Shown here piece by piece: positions 9,088 through 17,809 of a stretch of 64,000 nt of DNA. The DNA lies in NCBI GenBank assembly GCA_023423335.1, contig JAFAFU010000084.1, positions 62,001-126,000 on the forward strand, written 5' to 3'. Both the position numbers and the translations under genes were made by a program. Position 1 is the first letter of the stretch. Every line of letters starts with the position of its first letter. The notes under the pieces were generated by a model. That model was given only the letters and a program-made list of their open reading frames with translations. It did not search any database and had not been told where the DNA came from. Origin of the DNA: Bacillota bacterium (GTDB lineage: Bacteria > Bacillota > Clostridia > Lachnospirales > Lachnospiraceae).

Positions 9088-10422
9088 ATGAAGAAAACAG
9101 CGGCGTTTTTAAGTCTGGGCTGTAAAGTCAATTCCTATGAAACAGAAGCAATGAGGGGCATGTTTGAGAAAGCGGGCTATGAGATCGTGGATTTTAAAGC
9201 CGCGGCAGAGGTGTATGTGGTTAATACCTGCACGGTAACCAATATAGCGGACCGTAAGTCCCGCCAGATGCTTCATCAGGCCAGGAAGAGGAACCCGGAG
9301 GCTGTGATTGCGGCAGTCGGCTGCTATGTTCAGGCATCGGAGGAGGAGCTTCTGCAGGACAGTGCGGTTGACCTGGTGGTGGGAAATAATAAGAAATCGG
9401 ATATCGTTACTATGGTGGAGCGGTATTTTGAGAGCAGAAATAAAGAAGAACTGGTTACAGATATCAGCACAGAGTATGCCTATGAAGAGTTTAAGGTAAG
9501 CTCAACCCTGGAGAAGACCAGGGCTTTTATAAAGATACAGGACGGCTGCAACCGCTTCTGCTCCTACTGCATCATCCCCTATGTCAGGGGAAGAGTCAGG
9601 AGCAGGGACGAGCAGGATATTCTGGAGGAGATTGCCGGTCTTGCGGAGAAGGGCTACAAGGAATTTGTTCTGACCGGTATCCATATCTCCTCCTATGGCA
9701 CCGACCGGCCCGGCGGGGATGAGAAAAACCATAGGCTGCCACTGGCAGAGCTGATTATTAAGATGGGGATGATTCCGGGAATAGAACGGATCCGGGTCGG
9801 TTCTTTGGAGCCGGGCATCATTACGGAGGAATTTGTAAAGGTAATCTCCGGGGTGAAGCAGTTCTGTCCCCATTTTCATCTGTCCCTCCAAAGCGGCAGC
9901 GATACGGTACTTGGCAGAATGAACCGGAAGTACACCTCACAGGAATATTATGAGAAGGTCCTTCTGTTACGAAGGTATTTTGAGCAGCCGGCCTTTACGA
10001 CGGACGTTATCGTCGGCTTTCCGGGGGAGACGAAAGCGGAATTCACGGAAACCTGTGAATTTGTGGAGAAGATCGGGTTTTCCCATATCCATGTCTTTAA
10101 ATTCTCCAAACGGGAGGGAACGAAAGCGGCAGATATGTCCGGACAGCTGCCGGAGGAGATTAAGCATCAAAGAAGTAACCGGCTGATCGCTTTGGCCGGG
10201 CAGCTGTCGGAGGAATATAAAGCATTATTTATGGGTAGAATAGAGAAAATCCTGATAGAAGAACAAATACAGATTGCGGACCAGGTCTATCAGACCGGTC
10301 ATAACGAACGGTATTTAAGGTTGGCGGTGCGAAGTGACGAAGACCTGACGAACCGGATTGTTTCTGTGAAGGTTATGACAGGGCTGACGGAGGAAATATT
10401 GCTTTGTAAAATAACTCATTGA
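9088..10422 (+). CDS. mtaB: tRNA (t6A37) methylthiotransferase MtaB
   Basis: This radical SAM methylthiotransferase of 444 residues converts t6A37 to ms2t6A37 in tRNA. The UPF0004 domain supplies three cluster cysteines (Cys12, Cys48, Cys79). The radical SAM motif CNRFCSYC has Cys154, Cys158 and Cys161. A TRAM-like C-terminus (about 375-440) follows. The LSLGCKVNSYE start and TNIADRKSRQ segment separate MtaB from MiaB and RimO. A weak ribosome-binding site (aaaggataag) precedes ATG 9088. Confidence 0.93.
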   Translation: MKKTAAFLSLGCKVNSYETEAMRGMFEKAGYEIVDFKAAAEVYVVNTCTVTNIADRKSRQMLHQARKRNPEAVIAAVGCYVQASEEELLQDSAVDLVVGNNKKSDIVTMVERYFESRNKEELVTDISTEYAYEEFKVSSTLEKTRAFIKIQDGCNRFCSYCIIPYVRGRVRSRDEQDILEEIAGLAEKGYKEFVLTGIHISSYGTDRPGGDEKNHRLPLAELIIKMGMIPGIERIRVGSLEPGIITEEFVKVISGVKQFCPHFHLSLQSGSDTVLGRMNRKYTSQEYYEKVLLLRRYFEQPAFTTDVIVGFPGETKAEFTETCEFVEKIGFSHIHVFKFSKREGTKAADMSGQLPEEIKHQRSNRLIALAGQLSEEYKALFMGRIEKILIEEQIQIADQVYQTGHNERYLRLAVRSDEDLTNRIVSVKVMTGLTEEILLCKITH

Positions 10423-10516
10423 ATTTTTCGGCTAAATATATTAATATAGTATCGAATAGATATTTTATCCTATCGACAATTAACGTATATGATTGAATGG
10501 AAAAGGAAGTGAGTCA

Positions 10517-10780
10517 ATGCAGAAGGTTAACAATACACAGTATTTTAAGGTGCAGAAGGATACCGAGGTGGTAGTAAGTGAAGTAATCCACTCCGTATAT
10601 GCCGCTTTAACGGAGAAGGGTTATAATCCCGTAAACCAGATTGTAGGATATGTTATGTCGGGAGACCCGACCTACATAACGAGTCACAAAGGTGCTCGAA
10701 GCTTGATTATGAAGGTAGAACGGGACGAAATCATCGAGGAGTTGTTACGCTTCTACATTGATAATGAAGTACGTAAATAA
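10517..10780 (+). CDS. ireB: IreB family regulatory phosphoprotein (UPF0297)
   Basis: This 87-residue protein carries the family signature NNTQYFKVQKDTEV and a DPTYITSHKGAR motif. IreB is a substrate of the PASTA Ser/Thr kinase IreK in enterococci and affects cell-wall stress resistance; Bacillus YrzL is its homologue. ATG 10517 is supported by aaggaagtga upstream and by the family length. Its position directly before ruvX and a DUF1292 gene is the conserved Firmicutes order. Confidence 0.93.
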   Translation: MQKVNNTQYFKVQKDTEVVVSEVIHSVYAALTEKGYNPVNQIVGYVMSGDPTYITSHKGARSLIMKVERDEIIEELLRFYIDNEVRK

Positions 10781-10807
10781 TCGCCTGCACCGCGAGGGAG
10801 ACAATAA

Positions 10808-11236
10808 ATGAGAATCATGGGATTGGACTACGGCTCTGTTACCGTTGGAGTAGCCATCAGCGATGAGCTTCTTTTGACTGCGCAGGGAATTGAAGTGATC
10901 CGCAGGAAGCAGGAGAATAAACTGAGGCAGACCCTGGCCAGGCTTGAAGAATTGATCAGAGAATACGGGGTAGCAAGGATTGTACTTGGATACCCTAAGA
11001 ATATGAATAATACCATCGGTGCAAGAGCAGTCAAGTCAGAAGAATTCGCAGATACCTTAAGAAGAAGAACCGGTCTGGAGGTAATCCTCTGGGATGAACG
11101 GTTGACGACAGTTGCGGCACATCAGGTGCTCACCGAGGGCGGTCTGGATTATAAGAAGAAGGCAATGGTAGTGGATAAGCTGGCTGCGGTAATCATTTTG
11201 CAGGGTTATCTGGATAAGCTGTACCATGAGAGATGA
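10808..11236 (+). CDS. ruvX: Holliday junction resolvase-like RuvX/YqgF
   Basis: This 142-residue RNase H-fold protein starts with MGLDYGSVTVGVAISD (acidic residue in the DYG motif) and has WDERLTTVAA near the middle, both typical of YqgF. The family is linked to pre-16S rRNA 5'-end maturation and was proposed as a Holliday junction resolvase. It is 27 bases downstream of ireB, with cgagggaga as the ribosome-binding site, and clearly co-transcribed. Confidence 0.93.
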   Translation: MRIMGLDYGSVTVGVAISDELLLTAQGIEVIRRKQENKLRQTLARLEELIREYGVARIVLGYPKNMNNTIGARAVKSEEFADTLRRRTGLEVILWDERLTTVAAHQVLTEGGLDYKKKAMVVDKLAAVIILQGYLDKLYHER

Positions 11237-11287
11237 TGCCTTTGTACGATATGGATTTTCGTGATTAGGAAAGGTATGGTGCGTGGA

Positions 11288-11560
11288 ATGGAGAATCGAC
11301 CGGATGAAATTACATTTACAACAGAGGATGGGGAAAATGTTGTTTTCCGGGTGATAGAGCAGACAAGGCTGGGAGGCGTGGATTATCTTCTGGTAAGTAC
11401 GGGAGAAAATCCTGATGAGGATGAGGAAGCACTTATCTTAAAGGATATATCACTGCCGACGGAGGAAGAAGCCGTTTATGATATTGTGGAGGATGACCGG
11501 GAGCTGGAGATGGTGGCCGGGATATTTAAGGAATTGTTGGATGATATAGATATAATATAA
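11288..11560 (+). CDS. DUF1292 family protein (YrzB-like)
   Basis: This is an acidic protein of about 90 residues with the family core ITFTTEDGENVVFRVIEQTRL and many Glu/Asp at the C-terminus. Its place after ruvX matches Bacillus yrzB. The function is unknown. The start is uncertain: aggaaagg (11267-11274) could serve GTG 11279 or ATG 11288, and a longer reading from GTG 11261 is open; 11288 best fits family length. Confidence 0.85.
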   Translation: MENRPDEITFTTEDGENVVFRVIEQTRLGGVDYLLVSTGENPDEDEEALILKDISLPTEEEAVYDIVEDDRELEMVAGIFKELLDDIDII

Positions 11561-11614
11561 ATATGAAACATTTTAATTGCATGGATATCGAATTAGATGG
11601 ATGAAGGTGGGATT

Positions 11615-12079
11615 ATGCCTAACAATCAAGAACAATTTAAGTCATTATTGAAAAATAAGGGTTTGAAGGTTACTACTCAGAGAATTGCGATTCTGGATGT
11701 ATTGAATTCAAGACCCGGCAAGCACATGACAGCAGAAGAAATTTATGACTGCGTCAGGAGAAAATATCCTGATATCGGGCTTGCCACTGTTTATCGGACG
11801 ATACAGTTGTTATCGGATTTAAACCTGATTGATAAACTTAATCTTGGTGACGGATATATACGGTATGAAATCGGGCGGCAGAGCCCGCAGGAAACATGCC
11901 ACCATCACCATCACTTAATATGTCTTGATTGTGGGAATATTTACGCTTTTCAGGATGACCTGTTAGAAGCCTTGGAGGAACGGATCAGGGATACTCTCAG
12001 GTTTGAGGTCGTGGATCATGAAGTGAAGCTTTATGGACACTGCAGCAAATGCTTAACACAGGATAATAAGGAAATCTAA
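11615..12079 (+). CDS. Fur family metalloregulator
   Basis: This 154-residue transcription factor has an N-terminal winged helix (GLKVTTQRIAILDVLN, IGLATVYRTIQLL) and a C-terminal dimerization and metal domain. The domain carries a CHHHHHLIC-LDCG zinc/metal region and a closing CSKC pair. The combination fits Fur/PerR/Zur; which metal or signal it senses cannot be decided from sequence alone. ATG 11615 follows gaaggtgggatt. It sits inside the conserved housekeeping run and lies 8 kb from the nitrogenase-like genes. Confidence 0.9.
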   Translation: MPNNQEQFKSLLKNKGLKVTTQRIAILDVLNSRPGKHMTAEEIYDCVRRKYPDIGLATVYRTIQLLSDLNLIDKLNLGDGYIRYEIGRQSPQETCHHHHHLICLDCGNIYAFQDDLLEALEERIRDTLRFEVVDHEVKLYGHCSKCLTQDNKEI

Positions 12080-12141
12080 TCACATATCATGCACTTAGTT
12101 AATGGATAGAAGTACATAAAATACCATTGGAGGTGCAATTT

Positions 12142-14079
12142 TTGAAGGAAAAAGAAACAACAGGCAGCAACAGCAGGAAAGCAAATGAAAAGAATGCGGC
12201 AAACAGTAATGAAGCAGAAGCGGTAGCAAATAGAAAAGAGAATACTACGGGTAAGAGGAGAGGAAGAAGCAAAAACACATCAGCCCCTAAGGCGGGAGAA
12301 GATAAAGAGAAACTGAATATGAAGAATACAAAAGAAATAGAGCCGGCAGCGGCTAAGAACGGCAAGGAATATGCGGGTAACAGGAACCTGCCTCAGAAGG
12401 ATACGAACGGCAAGAAGTTTGGAATGGATTTTCAGGGAGTTAAGATTATTCCCCTAGGCGGACTTGAAAAGATCGGCATGAACATAACAGCGATTGAATA
12501 TGAGGATAGTATCATAGTAATTGACTGCGGATTATCCTTTCCGGAGGATGAGATGCTGGGTATCGATCTTGTAATTCCGGATGTAACTTATCTGAAAGAG
12601 AACATTGATAAGGTAAAGGGGTTTGTTATTACCCATGGACATGAGGACCATATCGGCTCCCTTCCTTATATTTTGAAGGACATCAATGTCCCTGTTTATG
12701 CAACCCGGTTAACGATTGCCATTATCGAAAATAAGTTAAAGGAACATAACTTATTAAAGAATACAAAGCGTAAGATTATCAAATACGGTCAATCCATCAA
12801 TCTGGGATGCTTCCGTATCGAATTCGTCCGTACGAACCACAGTATTGCCGATGCGGCGGCATTAGCCATCTTTTCTCCGGCAGGCATCATATTCCATACC
12901 GGTGACTTTAAGGTGGACTATACTCCGGTCTTTGGAAGCCCCATCGACCTACAGAGGATTGGTGAGATCGGTAAGAAGGGTGTGCTGGCCCTGCTCTGTG
13001 ACAGCACGAATGCGGAACGTCCGGGCTATACGATGTCGGAAAAAACCGTAGGCAAGACCTTTGATAATATATTTGCGGATTATTCCAGACAGAGAATCAT
13101 TGTGGCAACCTTTGCCTCCAATGTGGACCGTGTGCAGCAGATTATTAATTCCGCTGCCAAATATGGCCGAAAGGTAGTTATCGAAGGCCGCAGCATGGTA
13201 AATATCATAACAACGGCAACGGAGCATGGTTATATTACGATGCCGGAAAATATGTTGATTGATATAGAACAGATGAAGAATTATACGGATGACCAGCTGG
13301 TATTAATCACAACGGGCAGCCAGGGAGAATCCATGGCGGCGCTTTCCCGTATCGCAGCCTCCATCCATAAGAAGGTGTCCATTAAGCCGGGGGATGTCGT
13401 TATCTTAAGCTCTACTCCGATCCCCGGCAATGAGAAGGCGGTATCCAAGGTAATCAATGATTTATCCATGCGGGGAGCTAAGGTAATCTATCAGGACACT
13501 CATGTTTCCGGACACGCCTGCCAGGAAGAAATTAAACTGATCTATACGCTTACCAAGCCGAAATATGCAGTCCCGGTTCACGGGGAATACAGACACCTGA
13601 TCCGTCATGCGGAAATCGCGCAGATGATGGGAATCCCGAAGGAGAATATATTCCTGTTATCCTCGGGAGAGGTGTTGACCTTGTCCGAGGATAAGGCCGC
13701 AATTACCGGAGAGGTTACGGCACAGGGAATTCTGGTGGACGGTCTTGGCATCGGTGATGTAGGAAATATCGTACTTCGGGACAGACAGCTTCTGTCTGAG
13801 AACGGACTGATCATTGTGGTAGTTTCCCTTGAGAAATACAGCAACCAGATTATGGCCGGCCCGGATATCGTATCCCGCGGCTTCGTATATGTAAGAGAAT
13901 CCGAGAATCTCATGGATGAAGCCAGAGAGGTCGTAGAGAAGGCCCTGGATAAGTGCATGAACAAGAACAATGCCGACTGGGGTAAAATGAAGATGGAGAT
14001 TAAAGATTCTCTCAGCGACTTTATCTGGAAGAAGACAAAACGGAATCCTATGATTTTACCCATCATTATGGAGGTCTGA
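12142..14079 (+). CDS. rnj: ribonuclease J with long basic N-terminal extension
   Basis: This metallo-beta-lactamase/beta-CASP RNase has the zinc motif HGHEDH at residues 165-170, followed by beta-CASP motifs (CDSTNAERPGYTMSEKT, TTGSQGE, HVSGHA) and a C-terminal domain. RNase J is the 5' exonuclease and endonuclease of Firmicutes mRNA decay. The start is TTG 12142, set by GGAGGTG at 12129-12135. The catalytic motif lies about 90 residues later than in Bacillus RNase J1: residues 1-95 are a low-complexity Lys/Asn/Ala/Glu tail that probably contacts RNA or a partner. Total 645 residues. Confidence 0.93.
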   Translation: MKEKETTGSNSRKANEKNAANSNEAEAVANRKENTTGKRRGRSKNTSAPKAGEDKEKLNMKNTKEIEPAAAKNGKEYAGNRNLPQKDTNGKKFGMDFQGVKIIPLGGLEKIGMNITAIEYEDSIIVIDCGLSFPEDEMLGIDLVIPDVTYLKENIDKVKGFVITHGHEDHIGSLPYILKDINVPVYATRLTIAIIENKLKEHNLLKNTKRKIIKYGQSINLGCFRIEFVRTNHSIADAAALAIFSPAGIIFHTGDFKVDYTPVFGSPIDLQRIGEIGKKGVLALLCDSTNAERPGYTMSEKTVGKTFDNIFADYSRQRIIVATFASNVDRVQQIINSAAKYGRKVVIEGRSMVNIITTATEHGYITMPENMLIDIEQMKNYTDDQLVLITTGSQGESMAALSRIAASIHKKVSIKPGDVVILSSTPIPGNEKAVSKVINDLSMRGAKVIYQDTHVSGHACQEEIKLIYTLTKPKYAVPVHGEYRHLIRHAEIAQMMGIPKENIFLLSSGEVLTLSEDKAAITGEVTAQGILVDGLGIGDVGNIVLRDRQLLSENGLIIVVVSLEKYSNQIMAGPDIVSRGFVYVRESENLMDEAREVVEKALDKCMNKNNADWGKMKMEIKDSLSDFIWKKTKRNPMILPIIMEV

Positions 14080-14114
14080 TTGTGAAGAAAGACATTTCAC
14101 ATTATAAGAACTCC

Positions 14115-14142
14115 AGAATGAATTCCAGTGGAAATTCATTCT
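14115..14142 (+). terminator. hairpin after RNase J gene
   Basis: AGAATGAATTCC and GGAAATTCATTCT form a nearly perfect hairpin (one extra base) in the 135-base gap after the RNase J gene. The following cttctttcc is only weakly T-rich, so termination may be partial. Confidence 0.5.
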
Positions 14143-14214
14143 GAACTTCTTTCCGGCTTATTGATTAGGCAGTTGATATAGGTTCAGGGGAGAGCAAGGT
14201 AAGGAGATTTTAAC

Positions 14215-14658
14215 ATGGCAGACAAGTCAACATCATTAAGGATCACATTGAGGGTATCCAGCTTTATCCTTCGGATGCTTCTGAATATAACGTTCTACAT
14301 TCTGGCAGTAATAGCGGTGATTTATGTGAGCAAGCAGGCATATAATTTTACCTATCAGCTTTACGGTCCGGTTACGGTGGATGAAGCACCGGGAAGACCG
14401 ATTCGTATCCAGATCAAACAGGGTGATTCTACGATGGATGTGGCTACGAAGCTGGAACTGAACCGTGCGATCGTTAACAAGTATTCCTTCCTGGTCAAGA
14501 CCAAGCTGCAGAACTTAAACATCATGGCAGGGTCCTATGAAATCAATTCCTCTATGACCTATGATGAGATATTGGATATCATTACGGATTATTCGAAATC
14601 CTATATTCAGGATGAGGATGCAGATACCGGGGGAGCTTCGGAAAAGAAGGAGCCTTAA
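14215..14658 (+). CDS. MltG/YceG-like membrane protein without catalytic domain
   Basis: This 147-residue protein has one membrane segment (about 18-40) and an extracellular region. That region resembles the LysM-like N-terminal subdomain of endolytic transglycosylase MltG (IRIQIKQGDSTMDVATKLE, IMAGSYEINSSMTYDEILDII). The catalytic YceG domain with its active-site Glu is absent, and the ORF ends in a normal way, so this is a short family form, not an obvious frameshift. It sits just before the trmR-like gene, as full-length yrrL does in Bacillus. ATG 14215 follows aaggagattttaac. Confidence 0.75.
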   Translation: MADKSTSLRITLRVSSFILRMLLNITFYILAVIAVIYVSKQAYNFTYQLYGPVTVDEAPGRPIRIQIKQGDSTMDVATKLELNRAIVNKYSFLVKTKLQNLNIMAGSYEINSSMTYDEILDIITDYSKSYIQDEDADTGGASEKKEP

Positions 14659-14663
14659 TAAAT

Positions 14664-15320
14664 ATGATCGTTGATGAGAGAATAACAGCATATATTAATT
14701 CACTTGAAAAGGAGCTCCCACCGGAGCTCCTTAATCTCGAAAAAGAGGCGCTGGGGAATCATGTGCCGATTATAAAGAAAGAAACCCAGGGGGTTCTCCG
14801 CTTTTTACTGGGAATGCGGCAGCCGGAGAGAATTCTGGAGGTTGGAACAGCCATAGGCTTTTCTGCTCTCTTTATGAGTGAATATACGAAGAAGGACTGC
14901 AGGATAACGACGATAGAGAAGGTTCCTGTGCGCCTTGTTGAGGCGGAGAAGAATCTGAACAATCCGGTATTCCCCCATAAGGATAAGATTACCCTTAAAA
15001 AAGGGGAAGCCCTGGAGGTATTGCAGGAGCTGGTGACGGAGGGGAAGGACTATGATTTTATCTTCCTGGATGCCGCCAAGGCCCAGTATATGAGCTTCCT
15101 TCCGGAACTGATGAAGCTGTTGGGCGACCGGGGAATGCTTGTAACGGATAATGTTTTGCAGGACGGTACGGTTACGAATTCCAGATACAGCATAACCAGA
15201 AGGGATCGGACGATACACTCCAGAATGCGGGAATATCTGTACACGATCACGCACATGGGGGAGCTGGAGACTATACTGCTGCCTGTGGGAGACGGAATTG
15301 CGGTCAGTGTGAGAACCTGA
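14664..15320 (+). CDS. trmR: O-methyltransferase, TrmR-like (tRNA 5-hydroxyuridine methyltransferase)
   Basis: This class I SAM methyltransferase of the COMT type has 218 residues. Motif I is ILEVGTAIGFSALFM, followed by ITTIEKVP and FIFLDAAKAQY (metal/SAM acidic residues) and VTDNVLQDG. In Bacillus the homologue at the same position (YrrM/TrmR) methylates 5-hydroxyuridine-34 of tRNA to 5-methoxyuridine. The next gene is a U32 protein of the type that makes the 5-hydroxyuridine precursor, which supports this assignment. The start at 14664 uses aaggag inside the end of the previous gene. Confidence 0.82.
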   Translation: MIVDERITAYINSLEKELPPELLNLEKEALGNHVPIIKKETQGVLRFLLGMRQPERILEVGTAIGFSALFMSEYTKKDCRITTIEKVPVRLVEAEKNLNNPVFPHKDKITLKKGEALEVLQELVTEGKDYDFIFLDAAKAQYMSFLPELMKLLGDRGMLVTDNVLQDGTVTNSRYSITRRDRTIHSRMREYLYTITHMGELETILLPVGDGIAVSVRT

Positions 15321-15339
15321 ATAAGAAAGAAGGATAGGT

Positions 15340-16581
15340 ATGAATTCAAATAGAAAAAAACCGGAGCTTTTGATACCTGCCGGCAATCTCATGACCCTGC
15401 GGACGGCGGTTATGTACGGAGCGGATGCCGTCTATATCGGAGGGGATATGTATGGGCTCCGCGCCAAGGCGAAGAATTTTGACCTGGGGGACATGAAGGA
15501 GGGGATTGCCTTTGCCCATGAGTACGGAAGGAAGGTTTATGTTACGGCGAATATTACTGCCCATAACAACGATCTGGAAGGAATCCGGCAGTATTTCAGG
15601 GAGTTAAAGGCTTTCGGGGAGCATTGTCCGGATGCATTGATTATATCGGATCCCGGAGTGTTTTCCGTTGCGATGGAGGAAGTACCGGAGATTGAGAAGC
15701 ATATCAGTACCCAGGCGAATAATACGAATTATGAAACCTACCGTTTCTGGAATAGGCTGGGGGCCGCCAGAGTAGTATCCGCCAGAGAATTGTCCCTGGC
15801 GGAGCTGAAGGAGCTTCGCGGTGCAATACCGGAGGAGATGGAGATTGAAACCTTCGTCCATGGAGCTATGTGTATCGCATATTCCGGAAGATGCCTGTTA
15901 AGCAATTATTTTACCGGGCGGGATGCCAACCTCGGTGAGTGCACCCATTCCTGCCGCTGGAGATACCACATTGTGGAGGAGACCAGGCCGGGTGAATATC
16001 TTCCGATTGAGGAAACCGAGCGGGGAACCTATATCTTTAACTCGAAGGATCTTTGCATGGTCGAGTATATACCCCAGCTGGTGGAGGCGGGCATAGACAG
16101 CTTTAAGATGGAGGGGAGGATGAAGACAGCCCTCTATGTTGCAACGGTAGCCAGAACTTACCGGAAAGCCATTGATGAATATTTCCTGGACCCCGGACTC
16201 TATGAGAAGAATAAGCCGGTTTATCTGGAAGAGATAAGAAAGGGTGTAAACCGTCAGTTTACCACCGGATTCTTCTTCGGGAAACCGAACCATAAGGACC
16301 AGATCTATGACCATAATACCTATGAGAAGGCCTATACTTATCTGGGAACTGTCTCCGGGGCAAAGGGCGGGTTATACCAGCTGGAGCAGAAGAATAAGTT
16401 CTCGGTCGGAGAGACAGTGGAAGTCATCAAACCCAGCGGCAGCACAATAGAAACCAGAGTACGGCGGATTACGGATGAGGAAGGGAATGAGATGGAAAGC
16501 TGTCCCCATCCGGGGCAGTTTATCTACGTTGATTTAGGAACAAAACTTAATCTCTATGATATAATAAGACGGAAGGAGTAA
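15340..16581 (+). CDS. U32 family protein, TrhP-like tRNA hydroxylation enzyme
   Basis: This 413-residue protein is of the peptidase U32 family. The signature around FVHGAMCIAYSGRCLLSNY and GECTHSCRW supplies conserved cysteines that in this family ligate an Fe-S cluster. An N-terminal TIM-barrel-like part precedes it and a C-terminal beta domain follows. Bacterial U32 proteins beside trmR (Bacillus YrrN/YrrO, E. coli TrhP) make 5-hydroxyuridine-34 in tRNA from prephenate-derived chemistry. Old annotation as collagenase is unlikely. Only one U32 gene is present here, against two in Bacillus. ATG 15340 follows agaaggatagg. Confidence 0.85.
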   Translation: MNSNRKKPELLIPAGNLMTLRTAVMYGADAVYIGGDMYGLRAKAKNFDLGDMKEGIAFAHEYGRKVYVTANITAHNNDLEGIRQYFRELKAFGEHCPDALIISDPGVFSVAMEEVPEIEKHISTQANNTNYETYRFWNRLGAARVVSARELSLAELKELRGAIPEEMEIETFVHGAMCIAYSGRCLLSNYFTGRDANLGECTHSCRWRYHIVEETRPGEYLPIEETERGTYIFNSKDLCMVEYIPQLVEAGIDSFKMEGRMKTALYVATVARTYRKAIDEYFLDPGLYEKNKPVYLEEIRKGVNRQFTTGFFFGKPNHKDQIYDHNTYEKAYTYLGTVSGAKGGLYQLEQKNKFSVGETVEVIKPSGSTIETRVRRITDEEGNEMESCPHPGQFIYVDLGTKLNLYDIIRRKE

Positions 16582-16598
16582 TTACCTTCCGTCTTATT
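16563..16598 (+). terminator. terminator overlapping the U32 stop codon
   Basis: A perfect 14-bp stem (16563-16576 with 16585-16598, AAGACGGAAGG/CCTTCCGTCTT) encloses an 8-base loop that contains the stop codon. T-rich sequence follows. The last four codons of the U32 gene form the left arm. Confidence 0.85.
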
Positions 16599-16603
16599 AT
16601 ATA

Positions 16604-16659
16604 CCTTCTGTCCTTTTTTGGACACTAAAGAAATATAAGCAGTCCTTCTGTCCTTTTTT
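16604..16659 (+). repeat. 16-bp direct repeat in the gap before sigK
   Basis: CCTTCTGTCCTTTTTT occurs at 16604-16619 and again at 16644-16659, 40 bp apart. The second copy is followed by AAGAAGGA, so a short hairpin is possible. Neither copy is coding. It may be a duplicated terminator tail. Confidence 0.5.
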
Positions 16660-16736
16660 AAGAAGGATAGGCACTTTATGTCATTAATACACATATGATA
16701 ATAACGAACCATTAAGCATTGAGGGTGCTTATCTTC

Positions 16737-17360
16737 GTGAAGTCATTTCCTAAGCCGTTAAGCACCAAGGAGGAAACGGATTATCTGCTAAGATGCAAGG
16801 CGGGAGATAAAGCTGCAAGGGATAAACTGATTGAGCATAACTTAAGATTGGTGGCGCATATCGTCAAGAAATACAATATGGCAGATAAGGAAACAGATGA
16901 TTTGATATCGATTGGTACAATCGGCCTGATCAAAGCAATCGATACCTTTGATGATGAGAAAGGGATCCGCCTGGCAACCTATGCCTCCCGTTGTATTGAT
17001 AATGAGCTGCTGATGATGCTCCGAAGCGGCAAACGTCTGTCGAAGGAAGTATATCTGTATGATCCCATCGGATCGGACCGGGAAGGCAATGAAATCAATC
17101 TGTTGGATATCATTGAGGAAGCGGAAGTTGATATTGTTGAAAATATCGTCCTTGAGGATGATATAAAAAAACTGTATAACATCATAGGCAAGGTTTTAAC
17201 GGATAGAGAACGTGAAATCATCTGCTTACGTTACGGACTGAGTAACAGGAAGGAAGTAACACAACGGGAAATTGCCTGTAAACTGGGCATCTCCAGAAGC
17301 TATGTCAGCCGCATAGAGAAAAAAGCTTTAAAAAAATTGCGGGAGTGCTTTGAACAATAG
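16737..17360 (+). CDS. sigK: sporulation sigma factor SigK type, no pro-sequence
   Basis: This 207-residue sigma-70 family protein matches SigK closely: FPKPLST at the N-terminus, then LIEHNLRLVAHIVKKYN, DLISIGTIGLIKAID, YDPIGSDREGNEI and a region 4.2 helix with QREIACKLGISRSYVSR. GTG 16737 is chosen because gagggtg lies 9 bases upstream; TTG 16719 has no ribosome-binding site. Either way, the roughly 20-residue membrane pro-sequence of Bacillus SigK is missing, as reported for C. difficile, so activity would not need SpoIVFB cleavage. The ORF is continuous, with no skin-type interruption. Confidence 0.88.
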   Translation: MKSFPKPLSTKEETDYLLRCKAGDKAARDKLIEHNLRLVAHIVKKYNMADKETDDLISIGTIGLIKAIDTFDDEKGIRLATYASRCIDNELLMMLRSGKRLSKEVYLYDPIGSDREGNEINLLDIIEEAEVDIVENIVLEDDIKKLYNIIGKVLTDREREIICLRYGLSNRKEVTQREIACKLGISRSYVSRIEKKALKKLRECFEQ

Positions 17361-17424
17361 ATAATGTAAATGCAGTTTCTTTGAGAGCCTGTGGGAATGT
17401 CTTGAAGGGCATTCAAATATGGAG

Positions 17425-17507
17425 GGGCTGCCGCCGGGGCAGCAGAAATAAGACAGAAGAGCAGCAACGCTCCTCGGTCTTTTATCATCTGTACCGGCTG
17501 GCAGCCC
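17425..17507 (+). ncRNA. candidate structured RNA or complex terminator after sigK
   Basis: GGGCTGCC-GCCGG (17425-17437) pairs with CCGGC-T-GGCAGCCC (17494-17507). An inner helix pairs the AAGAC...GAGC region with GCTC...GTCTT. The result is a long two-part hairpin of about 83 bases followed by ttta. It could end sigK transcription or be an independent small RNA. The remainder of 17361-17611 shows no gene that I can support. Confidence 0.4.
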
Positions 17508-17611
17508 TTTATCCTGTACAAATAATCGTCGTTATAAAATCTTAGTTAATTTTATGTCAAAAAGACAAATAATAAAGTACAAGCATGGAGAAAGAATATC
17601 TGAAAATACTC

Positions 17612-17640
17612 TTGACATTTATATGAAAAGGTAGTATTCT
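17612..17640 (+). promoter_or_regulatory. promoter of the YezD-like / nitrogenase-like region
   Basis: TTGACA (17612-17617), a 17-bp spacer and TATTCT (17635-17640) form a good sigma-A promoter. Transcription from about 17647 would give a leader of about 180 bases before the first small gene at 17826. Confidence 0.7.
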
Positions 17641-17712
17641 AACAAAAAAGCATAATACATAGTATATAAATATGAATAGTAGGAAACGAATTCGGTGTAC
17701 AATGTACCAATG

Positions 17713-17809
17713 CGTCAGGCTTAAGCATATAGTACCAAATACATGATTCGAATGAAGGGTGTAATTGAAAGTGATAAAGTTTTAACAGAAAATGAGGTTT
17801 AGCCTGATG
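17713..17809 (+). promoter_or_regulatory. candidate structured leader (cis-regulatory RNA)
   Basis: CGTCAGGCT (17713-17721) can pair over 9 bp, including one G-U pair, with AGCCTGATG (17801-17809). The closing stem would be immediately before the Shine-Dalgarno GGGAGG (17815-17820) of the small gene. The enclosed 79 bases are A-rich and hold shorter inverted repeats. No consensus of the SAM, TPP, T-box or c-di-GMP leaders was recognised. A riboswitch-like element is an inference from position and pairing only. Confidence 0.35.
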
